DNA from: Treponema sp.
GTDB lineage: Bacteria > Spirochaetota > Spirochaetia > Treponematales > Treponemataceae
Direction of reading: 5' to 3'
DNA length: 64,000 nucleotides
NCBI GenBank assembly: GCA_017619795.1
Contig: JAFZRP010000011.1
Span: forward strand, 1 to 64,000
The notes beneath the pieces are model-generated. The model saw nothing but the letters and a program-made list of their open reading frames with translations. It ran no database searches and had not been told where the DNA came from. Of this stretch, positions 27,318-38,300 are shown piece by piece. Position numbers and translations under genes: made by a program. Positions within the stretch are counted from its first letter, which is position 1; the number at the start of each line of letters is the position of its first letter.

Positions 27318-28808
27318 TTATCTCCAGTCGGCTGTGTTTATTCCACATCCACGCATTAAAGCTTCAGAATATACTGATTCATATCCTTTAACTGAAAGTT
27401 CCCAGCTGAAGTCTTTTTTCATACCGCGTTTCTGCATCTTTTTAATGTCATTCGGTTTGTTGTAGTAAGCGTATAATGCCCAGCCTACTGTATCGTAAAT
27501 GGCACCTGGAGTTAATGAATCAAAGAGGAAACCTGTGCCGTCGCCGGTTTCCTGATTGTATTGTTCAACTGTATCTGCTAGGCCACCTGTTCGGCGAACG
27601 ATTGGCAAGGTTCCGTACAGCATAGAATACATCTGATTTAAGCCGCAAGGCTCATAACGTGAAGGCATAAGGAAGAAATCTGAGCCGGCTTCAATTAAGT
27701 GGCTGAGGGATTCGTCATAACCGATATATGCACGAAGGTTTGGAAGCTGCTTTTGAAGTGTTTTTATTTCTTCTTCGCACCATTTTTCGCCGCTTCCTAA
27801 AATTGCAAACTGAACAACCATAGTGTTACAGATGCTATAAATTGAACCGTAAGTTGGAGCAAAAACTTCTGCAATACCCTTCTGGTCTGCAAGACGTGTT
27901 ATTATACCAATTAAAGGAATATCTGGATCTACAGGAAGTCCCATTCGTTTCTGTAGCTCTTTTTTACACTTTGCTTTATTTGCAAGATTTTCAGAATTAT
28001 AATTTGCTGGAATAAGCTTGTCTTTAGAAGGATTCCAGGTTTCGAGATCACAGCCGTTTAATACGCCTCTAATAACATCAGAACGAACACGAAGAAGTCC
28101 GTCCAGACCAAAACCGCCTTCCATAGACTGGATTTCTTTTGCGTATGTTGGAGAAACTGTTGTAATCATATCGGCACAGGAAAGAGCGGCCTGCATAAGA
28201 TTGATGGAACCGTTTCGTTCAAAGCCCGCACCGTGATAAAGCTGCCAGTCAATTCCAAGAGCCGGGAAAGAATCCTTTCCATACCAGCCCTGATAGCCTA
28301 AATTATGAATTGTAAATACAGAAGCTGTATGTGCAAAATAACCGTTTCGGCAAACATGTTTCAAAAGAACAGGTATAAGAGCGCAGAACCAGTCGTGAGC
28401 ATGCATAATATCTGGATACCAGCCTAAAAGCCGGCAAATCTGGAAGGCTCCGTGGCAAAGAACTGCAGAACGATATGGATTATCGTGGAAATCTGGCTCA
28501 TATTTTGTACCATAAATACCATCGCGGCCAAAGCTCTGCTCATGATCAATAAAATAAACAGGAACTTGAGAATCTGGCAGGGTTGATTCGTAAACCTTTA
28601 CCCAGGTTTCAATCTGTCCTGCCGCTACAGCAAGTGGAGCTTCAATTGGCTTTAGTTTGGAGCGGTCAATCTTGTAATAACGTGGCATTACAATTCTTAC
28701 ATCGTGACCGAGTTTTTTCAAAGCAATTGCAAGTGCCGAAACAGCATCTGCAAGTCCGCCAGTTTTTGCAAAAGGTACAGTTTCTGAAGTCACCATTAAG
28801 ATTTTCAT
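27318..28808 (-). CDS. glgA: Glycogen synthase (ADP-glucose type)
   Basis: 496 residues. GT5 enzyme extending alpha-1,4-glucan from ADP-glucose. The N-terminal KTGGLADAVSALAIAL (15-30) is the ADP-glucose-binding signature; PSRYEPCGLNQMYSMLYGTLPIVRRTGGLADTV near the C-terminus is the second-domain active-site region. Normal length for the family. AGGAGG precedes the ATG. It follows the aminotransferase gene by 17 bp. Confidence 0.96.
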   Translation of the reverse strand: MKILMVTSETVPFAKTGGLADAVSALAIALKKLGHDVRIVMPRYYKIDRSKLKPIEAPLAVAAGQIETWVKVYESTLPDSQVPVYFIDHEQSFGRDGIYGTKYEPDFHDNPYRSAVLCHGAFQICRLLGWYPDIMHAHDWFCALIPVLLKHVCRNGYFAHTASVFTIHNLGYQGWYGKDSFPALGIDWQLYHGAGFERNGSINLMQAALSCADMITTVSPTYAKEIQSMEGGFGLDGLLRVRSDVIRGVLNGCDLETWNPSKDKLIPANYNSENLANKAKCKKELQKRMGLPVDPDIPLIGIITRLADQKGIAEVFAPTYGSIYSICNTMVVQFAILGSGEKWCEEEIKTLQKQLPNLRAYIGYDESLSHLIEAGSDFFLMPSRYEPCGLNQMYSMLYGTLPIVRRTGGLADTVEQYNQETGDGTGFLFDSLTPGAIYDTVGWALYAYYNKPNDIKKMQKRGMKKDFSWELSVKGYESVYSEALMRGCGINTADWR

Positions 28809-28825
28809 AGATCCTCCTGATTTTT

Positions 28826-30013
28826 TTATTTTTCTTCTACAGCTTTTTTGAAAGCTTCCTTACTATTCAAAATTGTCTTTTCACTGCAGCAGTAAGCTAT
28901 TCTAAACCAGCCTTTTCCACCAAAGCCCGAGCCTGGAGCACATAGAATGTTGTATTTTTTAAGATGATTTGTAAAAGCCATATCATCATCATTCCAGCCT
29001 TCAGGAACTTTTACAAATAAATAGAATGCTCCGTCTGGAACTGCATATTTTAAACCGGCATAATCCATAACTTCGCATATTTCGTTTCGGCGCTTTTCGT
29101 AAAGGCTGTAATCACATTTTGCATTCCAGCTTTTTGCAATAACCTTCTGGAATAAAGCTGGAGCATTTACATAACCTAAGATTCTTGTTGAGAAAACAGC
29201 AGCAGACATAAATGCAGCAGCTTCAGGACAAGCAGGATTTACGCATACATAGCCGATTCGCTCTCCTGGCAAGCTGAGGTTTTTTGCAAACGAGGTAACA
29301 ACTACTGCATAAGGATATTTTGGGAATATAGCGGCAACTTTTTTGCCGTAAGTGATTGCTCTGTAAGGTTCATCACAAATAATATATGGATAACGGCCAG
29401 TTTTTTTACCGTGTTCGTTCAAAACCTGTACAACTTCATTCAATTCATCATCAGAATAAATGCGACCGGATGGATTGTTTGGAGAATTGATTAAAATGGC
29501 AGCTGTCTTTTCATTCAAAGCAGCTTTAATTGTATTTGCATCGAGTCCAAAATCATCCTTTGTCTTTACACGGATAATTTCACCGCCATGATTATGAATA
29601 TAATGATCGTATTCTGTAAAATATGGACAAGGAACGATTACTTCATCACCATCATTTAGAAGCGCTTTAAGCGTAACGTTTAAGGCACCTGCAGCACCAA
29701 CAGCCATTACAACATTAGAAAAATCAACAGGAACACCCTGCTCTGCAGCTGTTTTTGCGGCCATTGCCTCACGGGCTTCTTTGTAACCGGCATTTGGCAT
29801 ATATCCATGGCAAAGATGAGTTGTGTCAGCTGCAACCTCTTTTATCCGGCTCGCAACTTCTTCCGGCGGATCCAGATCTGGATTTCCAAGGCTAAAATCA
29901 AAAACCTTGTCTTCGCCGTACTTTTGCTTTAATAAATTACCTTCTTCAAACATCTTTCGGATTACACCGGCCGATGGACTTTCTGTTAATGCTTTAATTT
30001 TTTGTGATATCAT
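28826..30013 (-). CDS. PLP-dependent aminotransferase, aspartate aminotransferase type (class I/II)
   Basis: 395 residues. Fold-type I enzyme with NSPNNPSGRIYSDDE (about 176-190), ICDEPYRAI, the PLP lysine K244 in SFAKNLSLPGERIGY, and a C-terminal FRIAYCCSE with the substrate-binding arginine. The donor/acceptor pair is not certain. The ATG at 30013 has no ribosome binding site; a consensus TATAAT with extended TGC lies 8 nt upstream, suggesting a leaderless or nearly leaderless mRNA. It heads a two-gene unit with glgA. Confidence 0.9.
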   Translation of the reverse strand: MISQKIKALTESPSAGVIRKMFEEGNLLKQKYGEDKVFDFSLGNPDLDPPEEVASRIKEVAADTTHLCHGYMPNAGYKEAREAMAAKTAAEQGVPVDFSNVVMAVGAAGALNVTLKALLNDGDEVIVPCPYFTEYDHYIHNHGGEIIRVKTKDDFGLDANTIKAALNEKTAAILINSPNNPSGRIYSDDELNEVVQVLNEHGKKTGRYPYIICDEPYRAITYGKKVAAIFPKYPYAVVVTSFAKNLSLPGERIGYVCVNPACPEAAAFMSAAVFSTRILGYVNAPALFQKVIAKSWNAKCDYSLYEKRRNEICEVMDYAGLKYAVPDGAFYLFVKVPEGWNDDDMAFTNHLKKYNILCAPGSGFGGKGWFRIAYCCSEKTILNSKEAFKKAVEEK

Positions 30014-30021
30014 ATGTAGCT

Positions 30022-30071
30022 ATTATAGCACAATTATGTTTATTGAAACAATATAACAATTATTTTATAAT
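30022..30071. promoter_or_regulatory. Divergent promoters with overlapping -35 boxes
   Basis: Minus strand (aminotransferase): TTGTTT (30046-30051), 18-nt spacer, TATAAT (30022-30027). Plus strand (gene at 30083): TTGAAA (30043-30048), 17-nt spacer, TATAAT (30066-30071). The two -35 boxes share TTGAAACAA, so RNA polymerase binding should be mutually exclusive. Confidence 0.72.
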
Positions 30072-30082
30072 GGAGGTGCATT

Positions 30083-30814
30083 ATGACAAGAAAAAATAGA
30101 CTTTTTATAGCAATTTTTGCAATATTATTCATCATCCCGTTGAACGCTCAATATTTTAATTCTAACCTCACAGAGGATGAAAAACAGATAATTTCAAGCG
30201 GTGAGATTTATATTAAGAACATAAATTATCATAAATATATGTGTCTTAATAAAGGAATTAATGCTAACGGCGATTATCTGATTGAAGAAATTAAGGAATT
30301 AAGCCCGAAATATCTTGCTGAAGTTATTCAGATTAAAAAATATGAAGGAAATGAAGATTTACCACAGCGTCTTGAAGCACTTTTAAACAATGTTTCCGAT
30401 TATGCCGGTATTCCTTATTATTCAGAACGTGCAGAAGCCTGGTACGATTTGTATACTTCGGCAGAAATTGTAAACAGCAAAACAGAAGGCAATAAAACAA
30501 CAATTGACGCTGTTTTTGTAATGGAACCTTTTGACGTAGTAAATGAAAAAATCATAATGATGAATGATAATGATTCGATTCTGTATATTGCAACAAACCA
30601 GAACAAGCTTCGCTATCTTGATAAGTTTGACTGTATCTGGCCAAAGAAAATGAAGATTTGCATTTTGCTTTTCAGAGACGGCGATAACTGGGTATTGTAT
30701 GGAATTGGTGGTGTTAATGCTCCGCGTATTCCGCTTTTTACAGAAAGGATTCAGACTTCGTTTATAAACAGAATTAATACATTCTGCAGCTTTATTTTTA
30801 AGAAACTGGGGTAA
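30083..30814 (+). CDS. Exported protein of unknown function
   Basis: 243 residues with a Sec signal (ending near PLNAQYF). The mature part has EDEKQIISSGEIYIKNINYHKYM, a run of charged helices, then beta-rich segments with YSERAEAWYDLYTSAEIVN and FVMEPFDVVNEKIIMMNDN. I recognise no family. GGAGGTG lies just before the ATG but also just after the -10 box, so a transcript from that promoter would lack part of it. It precedes rfbD by 5 bp and may be the first gene of the polysaccharide locus transcript. Confidence 0.75.
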   Translation: MTRKNRLFIAIFAILFIIPLNAQYFNSNLTEDEKQIISSGEIYIKNINYHKYMCLNKGINANGDYLIEEIKELSPKYLAEVIQIKKYEGNEDLPQRLEALLNNVSDYAGIPYYSERAEAWYDLYTSAEIVNSKTEGNKTTIDAVFVMEPFDVVNEKIIMMNDNDSILYIATNQNKLRYLDKFDCIWPKKMKICILLFRDGDNWVLYGIGGVNAPRIPLFTERIQTSFINRINTFCSFIFKKLG

Positions 30815-30819
30815 ATTAA

Positions 30820-31764
30820 ATGATTTGGTTGATTGGGTGTAAGGGAATGCTTGGTACAGAGGTTGCAAAACAACTGGAAGAAGCACGCATTCCTTTTGTG
30901 GGAACAGACAAAGAAGTTGATATTACTGATCCGCATGCTCTTGAAGAGTTTGAGGCAAATGTTGAGCGAGAGTCTTATCTGCAATACAAAAACTCAGACA
31001 GACATATACGATGGATTATAAACTGCTCGGCATATACAAATGTTGATAAAGCAGAAGAAGATGTTGAGCTTGCTGAAAAGCTTAATACAACTGGTCCTTT
31101 GAATATTGCCCGAATTGCACGAAAAATCGGTGCTAAACTGATTCATATTTCTACAGATTATGTTTTCAACGGACGTGGAAAAGAACCTTACACTGAAGAT
31201 ATGGAAAAAGAACCACTCGGCGTTTATGGAAAAACAAAAGCGCTCGGTGAAGAAGCAGTTCAGAAGGAAATGAATCAGTATTACATTATCCGAACTGCCT
31301 GGCTTTACGGCTTTGACGGCAAAAACTTTGTTTACACAATGACAAAGCTCATGAATAGCCGCGATTCCATAAAGGTTGTAAACGATCAGTTTGGAACCCC
31401 TACTTTTGCAGAAGACCTGGCTGGTGTTATTCTCAAGCTTATTAAAAAGGCTGATGGTGCTAAAGAGATTTTTGGAAAGAAAAGCGCACCAGCTTACGGA
31501 ATCTATCATTTTACAGATGCCGGAGAAACAAACTGGCACGATTTTGCTGCTGAGATTTACAGACTAGGAACAAAGTTTGGACGAATTAAAAATAACTGTA
31601 AGGTTGAACCGTGTACTACAGAAGAATACGGTGCCAAAGTTGAACGTCCGCTTTATTCAGTTTTAAGTAAGGAAAAGATTTCTAAAGAGCTTAAAATTAA
31701 GATTCCTGACTGGAAACAGAGTCTTGAAAAGTTTATGAAATCAAACAGATTTGAGGTAAAATAA
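30820..31764 (+). CDS. rfbD: dTDP-4-dehydrorhamnose reductase
   Basis: 314 residues. Short-chain dehydrogenase that completes dTDP-L-rhamnose. NAD(P)-binding GCKGMLG (6-12), STDYVFNGRG, catalytic Y136 and K140 in YGKTK, and DQFGTPTFAEDLA typical of RmlD. The other dTDP-rhamnose genes (rfbA, B, C) are not in the window. L-rhamnose is therefore a likely sugar of the surface polymer, if the remaining genes lie elsewhere. Confidence 0.92.
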   Translation: MIWLIGCKGMLGTEVAKQLEEARIPFVGTDKEVDITDPHALEEFEANVERESYLQYKNSDRHIRWIINCSAYTNVDKAEEDVELAEKLNTTGPLNIARIARKIGAKLIHISTDYVFNGRGKEPYTEDMEKEPLGVYGKTKALGEEAVQKEMNQYYIIRTAWLYGFDGKNFVYTMTKLMNSRDSIKVVNDQFGTPTFAEDLAGVILKLIKKADGAKEIFGKKSAPAYGIYHFTDAGETNWHDFAAEIYRLGTKFGRIKNNCKVEPCTTEEYGAKVERPLYSVLSKEKISKELKIKIPDWKQSLEKFMKSNRFEVK

Positions 31765-31765
31765 T

Positions 31766-33568
31766 TTGAAAAAGCTTTTTGCAGTTTTTGTACTGTTTTT
31801 TTCATCATCACTTTTTTTTATTGCCTTTTCACAGGAAATATTAAAATCTACTGAAGAAGAATATTATGATTTTCTCTCTTTAAGTGGATTAGTAAAACGA
31901 AGCTTTTTGAATTACCGTACTTTGTCCGATTCTAAATGGATTTTTAATGAAGATGTAACTTATGAAGTTGAAGCCTCTGAAGAAGACTTTATACATCCGT
32001 GGCAGGACAATAATCTAGGTACTACATTTACTCTTTATAAGCTTGAAAAAGAAAAGCTTAATTTTTATGAACGCGGTGTAGATAACTCCATCAATCTTAA
32101 GGTTTATGGACCTGAATGGTATAACAACTACAATACAGATGCTCCCTGGGGCGGAAACGACGGTGCTTTATGGCAGGGACGCGGATACAATACAGCTTTT
32201 ACAACCGGAATCCGTTTAGAATGCTTTGGTTTTGATTTAACCTGCAGACCACAGCTTAGCTTTTCTCAAAATAAAGAGTTTGAAATAATGCCTTCCAGCT
32301 ATGGAAACGGTTATGGATATTTCTGGGGAGCTTGTGATGCACCTCAGCGCTTTGGTGATTCCTCCTTCTGGACATATGATTGGGGAGACACAGAAATCCG
32401 TTACAGCTGGCATGCCTTTACAATTGGAGCCGGAACACAAGCAATCTGGCTGGGACCGGCTCATGAAAACGCACTTCTTTATTCTAATAACGCAGCTACT
32501 TTCCCAAAGCTTGATATAGGTTTTAAACGAACAGAAGTAATTATTCCTATTCCAAAAATCAGACATACAATCCAGCAGTTTCAGCTTCCAAAAAGCGACA
32601 GAAGCTTTGATTTTTACAATATCAATATTGGAGAAATTGAATTACGAACCTGGGTTGGCAAGCTTAAAGAATCAGATTATTTTGATACAAATCCTGATAA
32701 TGATGACAGACAGCTTAGTGGCTGGACAGTATCTTATTCACCATCTTTTTTAAAAGGCTTTACAATTGGCTTTAATAAAACATGTATGTGTTATTGGGGC
32801 GATAAATACTGGCTTAAATATCTGAATCCGTTTTTTAAAGGAAATGTCGTAAAAACAACCGATGAAAAACAGGGTGAAGACCAGAAGGCCTCATTTACGT
32901 TTGAGTGGCTTTTCGAAAACATTCTGTTTGACTGTTATGCTGAAGTTGGTGTAGATGATTATCCTTCTCAAGGCGTTAAGCTTTATGAATATGCACGTTT
33001 CCCATTCCATACAATGACTTACACTGTCGGCTTTAAGAAAGGCATTGAGTTTGAAAAAACAAATAAGCTTCGCGGTTTAATTAATTTTGAATGGAACTGT
33101 ACAGAAGCAAGCCAGGATTATCAGATGTGGCCTAATTCAGGCTATAATTTTGGTTTTCACGGTCAAATAAGACAAGGCTGGACAAATAAAGGACAGTGGC
33201 TTGGTTCTTCAATCGGTTATGGCGGAAACAATCAGTATTTGTCTTTTACCCTATTCTCTCCACACGGCTACGAAAAGCTTTTTGTTGGAAGAAATAATCC
33301 TGACAACAGCTATATCTGGGCAAAATGTGTTGAAGGAGATACTACTTATAATTCCTTAAGATATTTTACAGCTTTTAAAGCTAATTTTTATACAGGAATT
33401 GAAAGCTTATGGTATGTAATTCCAAGTCTTTCTGTAAAAGCTTCTTTTATGTATGATATGCTTATAAATCCTTTGTATAATCCTGGAATGAATAATTACG
33501 GAGCATATAGGGAATATAATTATATTAACAATTTTGTATTTGGTCTTACGGTAAAATATGAAATATAG
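31766..33568 (+). CDS. Wzi-like outer-membrane beta-barrel protein (paralog 1)
   Basis: 600 residues. Sec signal ending near IAFSQ, then YYDFLSLSGLVKRSFLNYRTLSD, and a beta-rich body with many aromatic residues (SNNAATFPKLDIGFKRTE, GGNNQYLSFTLFSPHG) ending in an aromatic strand FGLTVKYEI, typical of outer-membrane barrels. The pattern resembles the capsule-assembly Wzi family. It starts with TTG at 31766; GAGG lies 9 nt upstream and no ATG is available near the signal peptide. About half identical by eye to the next protein. A role in surface attachment of the polysaccharide is inferred. Confidence 0.72.
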   Translation: MKKLFAVFVLFFSSSLFFIAFSQEILKSTEEEYYDFLSLSGLVKRSFLNYRTLSDSKWIFNEDVTYEVEASEEDFIHPWQDNNLGTTFTLYKLEKEKLNFYERGVDNSINLKVYGPEWYNNYNTDAPWGGNDGALWQGRGYNTAFTTGIRLECFGFDLTCRPQLSFSQNKEFEIMPSSYGNGYGYFWGACDAPQRFGDSSFWTYDWGDTEIRYSWHAFTIGAGTQAIWLGPAHENALLYSNNAATFPKLDIGFKRTEVIIPIPKIRHTIQQFQLPKSDRSFDFYNINIGEIELRTWVGKLKESDYFDTNPDNDDRQLSGWTVSYSPSFLKGFTIGFNKTCMCYWGDKYWLKYLNPFFKGNVVKTTDEKQGEDQKASFTFEWLFENILFDCYAEVGVDDYPSQGVKLYEYARFPFHTMTYTVGFKKGIEFEKTNKLRGLINFEWNCTEASQDYQMWPNSGYNFGFHGQIRQGWTNKGQWLGSSIGYGGNNQYLSFTLFSPHGYEKLFVGRNNPDNSYIWAKCVEGDTTYNSLRYFTAFKANFYTGIESLWYVIPSLSVKASFMYDMLINPLYNPGMNNYGAYREYNYINNFVFGLTVKYEI

Positions 33569-35267
33569 AATGATGATGACAAAAAAAGGAATTTTATTTT
33601 CTCTTATTTTTTTCTTTTTTGTTTCATTATCCTTTACGCAGGAAGCACTTAAATCAATCGAAGAAGATTATTACGATTTTCTTTCTCTAAACGGTACTGT
33701 CGCACGACCTACACTTGGTTACAAAACATTAAGTGATAATATCTGGGAATTTTCCGAAATTGATTCAGAATCCCACATATGGTCTAATCTGAATCTCGGT
33801 TCAAACTTTTTACTCTGGCAGGCTTCTTCACCGGTAGACAACTGGTTTACTCGAGGAATAGAACAAAGTCTTACTGCTAAAGTTTATGGACCAGAATGGG
33901 TTAACAGCTATAACACTGCTTCTCCTTACGGCCAGAATGATGGCGGTTTATGGCAGGGATGCGGTTACAATACAGCTTTCACTGCTGGTGCCAGACTTGA
34001 AGGTTATGGTTTTGAAGCAACTTTTAAGCCTCAGGTAAGCTGGATGCAAAACCGTGAATACGAATATATTAAGCCAAATTACACTGGTGAAACGTACAAA
34101 GATAAAGCTGAAAAGTATGGTTATTACGGTGTTACAAGCGTAGATGTTCCTCAGCGTTTTGGTGATTCGCCTTTCTGGAATTTTGATTGGGGTGATTCCG
34201 AAATCAGATACTCTTTGTATTCATTTACAGTTGGCTTTGGAACCCAGTCAATATGGCTTGGACCAGCAAAGCTTAATCCAATAATGCACTCAAACAATGC
34301 ATCTTCCTATCCAAAACTTGATATAGGCTTTAGAAAAACTGAATTAAAAATGCCTTACTGGGAATGGTATTTAGGAAGCATTGAATTACGCGGCTGGTGG
34401 GGAAAGCTTACAGAAAGTGACTGGTTTGATAATGATAATACAAATGATAATACTTTAATTTCTGGTTTATCAATTAATTATCAGCTTCCGTTTTTCAGAG
34501 ATTTGACATTTGGATTAAACAGAACAATGTTGAGCGCATGGAAAAATATGTCTTCATATACATTGTTTAAAATTTATAATCCTTCAATTTCTTCAGGAAC
34601 CTCCGGCGGTAAAGATGAAAGTGACCAGAGAGTTTCTTTTACAATTGATTACAATATTAAAAATGCCGGCTTTGAAGTTTATCTTGAATGGGCACGAAAC
34701 GATTTTAGTCCAAACCGAGATTATTATATTAGATATCCTTTTCATACTGCAGGCTGGACTTTTGGAACAGAAAAAACTTTTGATTTACCATGGAATCTGA
34801 AAGGTGCTTTTTTACTTGAATTAACTTTCCTTGAATGTTCTGCAGATTACGACCGACTTATAAGCTGGTACTCAACTTTCTATGCACATCACGAAATTAA
34901 GCAAGGCTATACAAACAATGGACAATGGCTTGGTGCTGGAATTGGTACAGGCGGCAACAGTCAGTATTTTGGTTTAACAGTTTATTATCCAAGAGGATCC
35001 GTGTTGTTATTTATGCAAAGACGAAATCCAGATTTAGATTATTCAATGTATATAGATTCAAGAGCTAACGGTACTCAGGCAGAAAAAAATATTCGTGCAG
35101 AACTTAATTTTGGAATTTCCGGACTTTATTATTTTACAGACAGCTTCAATGTTCAGTTACAATACATCCTTAATAATCAGCATAATCCTTTGAATGTTGC
35201 AAGCGGTAATACTTCAATCCACAGATATAACAATTATATTAACCTGTCATTATCGTATAAAATATAA
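33558..35267 (+). CDS. Wzi-like outer-membrane beta-barrel protein (paralog 2)
   Basis: 569 residues. Signal peptide near VSLSFTQ; then EEDYYDFLSLNGTVARPTLGYKTLSD, matching the preceding gene product block by block (YGPEWVNSYNTASPYGQNDG, PQRFGDSPFW, SNNASSYPKLDIGFRKTE, WLGAGIGTGGNSQYFGLTVY). Ends with the aromatic strand NLSLSYKI. Clearly a tandem duplication. It overlaps the previous gene by 11 bp; three further ATG codons at 33570, 33573 and 33576 are alternative starts. No strong ribosome binding site, so coupling is likely. Confidence 0.72.
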   Translation: MKYRMMMTKKGILFSLIFFFFVSLSFTQEALKSIEEDYYDFLSLNGTVARPTLGYKTLSDNIWEFSEIDSESHIWSNLNLGSNFLLWQASSPVDNWFTRGIEQSLTAKVYGPEWVNSYNTASPYGQNDGGLWQGCGYNTAFTAGARLEGYGFEATFKPQVSWMQNREYEYIKPNYTGETYKDKAEKYGYYGVTSVDVPQRFGDSPFWNFDWGDSEIRYSLYSFTVGFGTQSIWLGPAKLNPIMHSNNASSYPKLDIGFRKTELKMPYWEWYLGSIELRGWWGKLTESDWFDNDNTNDNTLISGLSINYQLPFFRDLTFGLNRTMLSAWKNMSSYTLFKIYNPSISSGTSGGKDESDQRVSFTIDYNIKNAGFEVYLEWARNDFSPNRDYYIRYPFHTAGWTFGTEKTFDLPWNLKGAFLLELTFLECSADYDRLISWYSTFYAHHEIKQGYTNNGQWLGAGIGTGGNSQYFGLTVYYPRGSVLLFMQRRNPDLDYSMYIDSRANGTQAEKNIRAELNFGISGLYYFTDSFNVQLQYILNNQHNPLNVASGNTSIHRYNNYINLSLSYKI

Positions 35268-35336
35268 TGAATAATTGAATGTTTTGTTATATAATTAAAC
35301 AACTTACTTATTTATACGAATTTTATGGATTAACGA

Positions 35337-38300
35337 ATGAAACAGAAATCTCTAAAGCTTAATGCAGCATTAAATGTATTAAGAACAATAATGAGTCTGA
35401 TTTTTCCAATTATTACTTTTCCTTATGCTTCTAGAATTTTGTTGCCGGAAGGTATTGGAAAAGTAAATTTTGTTAATTCAATTGTTTCATATTTCTCTAT
35501 GCTTGCAATGCTTGGAATTGGTACATACGGTACAAGAGAAGCAGCAAAGCTAAGAAATGATAAAGAAGGTCTTAATCAATTCTGCTCTGAAGTATTTACT
35601 ATAAATCTTTTATCAACAATTGTTGCTTATGTTTTTTTCTTTATAATAAGTTTTTGCATTCCTTTCTTAAGAAATTACAGAACCTTACTGCTTCTTGCCA
35701 GTATAACAATTCTTTTTACAACAATTGGAATCGGCTGGTTTTATGGCGGCATTGAGGAATATGCATATATAACAATCAGAACAGTTCTTTTTCAAATAAT
35801 CAGTATTGCTTTGCTTTTTATTTTTGTAAAAACTGAAAAGGATGTTGTTTATTATTTACTTATTGGTATTGTAAGCTCTGTCGGTTCAAATCTTTTGAAT
35901 TTAATTCATGCAAGAAAGTTTATTAAGCTTTCCATAACAAAACCAAATATAAGTAAACACTTTAAGCCAATCTGTCTCCTTTTCGGTATAACAGTCATTT
36001 CAAGTATTTATAATATGCTTGATACAACAATGCTTGGTTTTTTATCGAATGATGATCAGGTTGGTTTTTATACTGCCGCAACAAAAATCAACAAAATGGT
36101 ATTAATGCTCGTAACTTCTGTAAGTGCAGTAATTTTCCCAAGACTTTCTTACTATGCAAATAATAATGAAACAAAGGAATTTAATAATCTTGTAAGCAAA
36201 AGCTTTTCTTTCCTTTTGTGTATTTCCATTCCTGCAACAATAGGTTTAAATCTTTTAAGCAATCAGATAATGCTTTTATTCAGCGGTGAAAACTTTATTC
36301 CTGCTATTCCTGTAATGAAGCTTATGAATCCTATCATAATCATTATTTCTATAAGCAGTTTTATTGGTTCACAAATCTTTATTCCATTAAAAAAAGAAAA
36401 AACAACTATAAGAGCAGTTTCTTTAGGCGCTGCAATAAACTTTATTCTTAATCTGATTCTTATAAGAAAATATAATGCGTATGGAGCTGCAATTGCCACT
36501 CTTACTGCTGAAAGTGCAGTTTTAATTCATCAGTTCATTTTTGCCCGACAATATTTTTCAATCAAAAAAGAAATTAAAAATATTTTACAGTATTGTTTTG
36601 CGACAGCTTTAATGGCTTTAGCTGTAAAAGGATTATTGCTTCTAATTCAATCAACTACCTTAGGCTTAATAATAAGTATTATTACTGGTGTAATTGTATA
36701 TGCCGGTACACTTCTCCTATTAAGAAACACTTTTATAATATCAATTTTAAAAAACTCTAAAATATATTCGTTCTATAAGAAATATCACAAGAATACACTT
36801 AATGAGAAAAAAGCTTTTAGAAAATTATATAGAGAAGCTAATAAAATAATTAATAACTCACAAAAAATCGGAAATAATAATTCCCTTATTGTTTCCCTAA
36901 CCTCTTACCCTGAACGAATTAAATCTGCCGCTATAGTTATTGCTTCTATTTTTAATCAGTCTGTAAAGCCAGATAAAATTGTTCTAACATTATCTTCCCT
37001 TCAATTTCCAAAGCATAAGCTTCCAAAGCTTATTAAAAAAGAAATAAAGAAAGGTCTTGAAATAATCTGGACAGATGATGATTTACGTTCTCATAAAAAA
37101 TATTTTTATGTCATGCAGCAGTATCCTCAGAGTATTATTATAACTGTTGATGATGATAACCTTTATGATAAAACGTTAATTGAAACTATATTAAACGCAC
37201 ATAAAGCCTTCCCTGATACTGTTATTTGTACGTATGCACACGAAATTAAAGAGAACGAAAACTCAATCGCTCCTTACTCTACGTGGACAGAAGAAGTTCC
37301 GGTGAATATTCCTTCAACAATGTTTACGGCAATTGGTGTTGGTGGTGTTCTTTATCCTCCGGAAATTATGAACCCGCTTTTGTTTAATAAACAGGATATT
37401 ATTGAATTATGTCCGTTTGCTGATGATTTATGGTTAAAAACTATGCAGCTTCTTGCTCAAACTCCAGTAAAGGTTGTAAAGGTTGGAGATTTTTCTCAAA
37501 ACGTAATTCCTTGTTCACAGAATAACAGCCTGTATGTAAGTAATTTATACGAAGGCAGAAATGATGAACAATTAAAAAACATTATGAATAAATATAATGA
37601 TTTTATTGGAAATGAAGCTTCAATATTAAACATAATATTTAATGATAAAGACTTAGTTTATCCAGCGGAGAAGAGAATGAAAAAATATGGTTTTGTAATT
37701 TTACACTATCTTTCTTTTGAAATGACAGATATATGTATAAAACGAATACTAAATCTATTCCTGCAATATGATATTGAAATTGTTTGTGTAGATAATAATT
37801 CAAATAATGATTCTTTACAAAGATTAAAGCAAAAGTATGATACCTATTCAAATATCACTTTTATAAAAAATGAAGAAAACTTAGGTTTTGCTCGTGGAAA
37901 TAATGCGGGCTATACATACCTGAAAAATAATTTCAACTGCGATTATATACTTGTCATAAACAACGATCTTTTATTCTTAGATAGTGATACCTTAGATAAA
38001 ATTGATATGATTTATAATAAGTCGCATTTTGGAGTTTTAGGCCCTGATATTTATAATCCTAAAGCTGGAACGCATCAGAACCCGGCTTATTATTATAATG
38101 TCGCAAGATTGTACGGAAGAACTATAGAAGATGTAGTAAAACGCAACAAAGAGCTTAAGACTCAGAATGATAATTTCCTCTATTTTACAATTAAAGATAA
38201 ATTACTTAAAATGCGTCATAAATACTTTTTCTGGCTAAGAAAGTTCATTCCGAATAAAAATCCGCCACAGGAAGATAAAAAGCTCGAAAGCTTCGATAAT

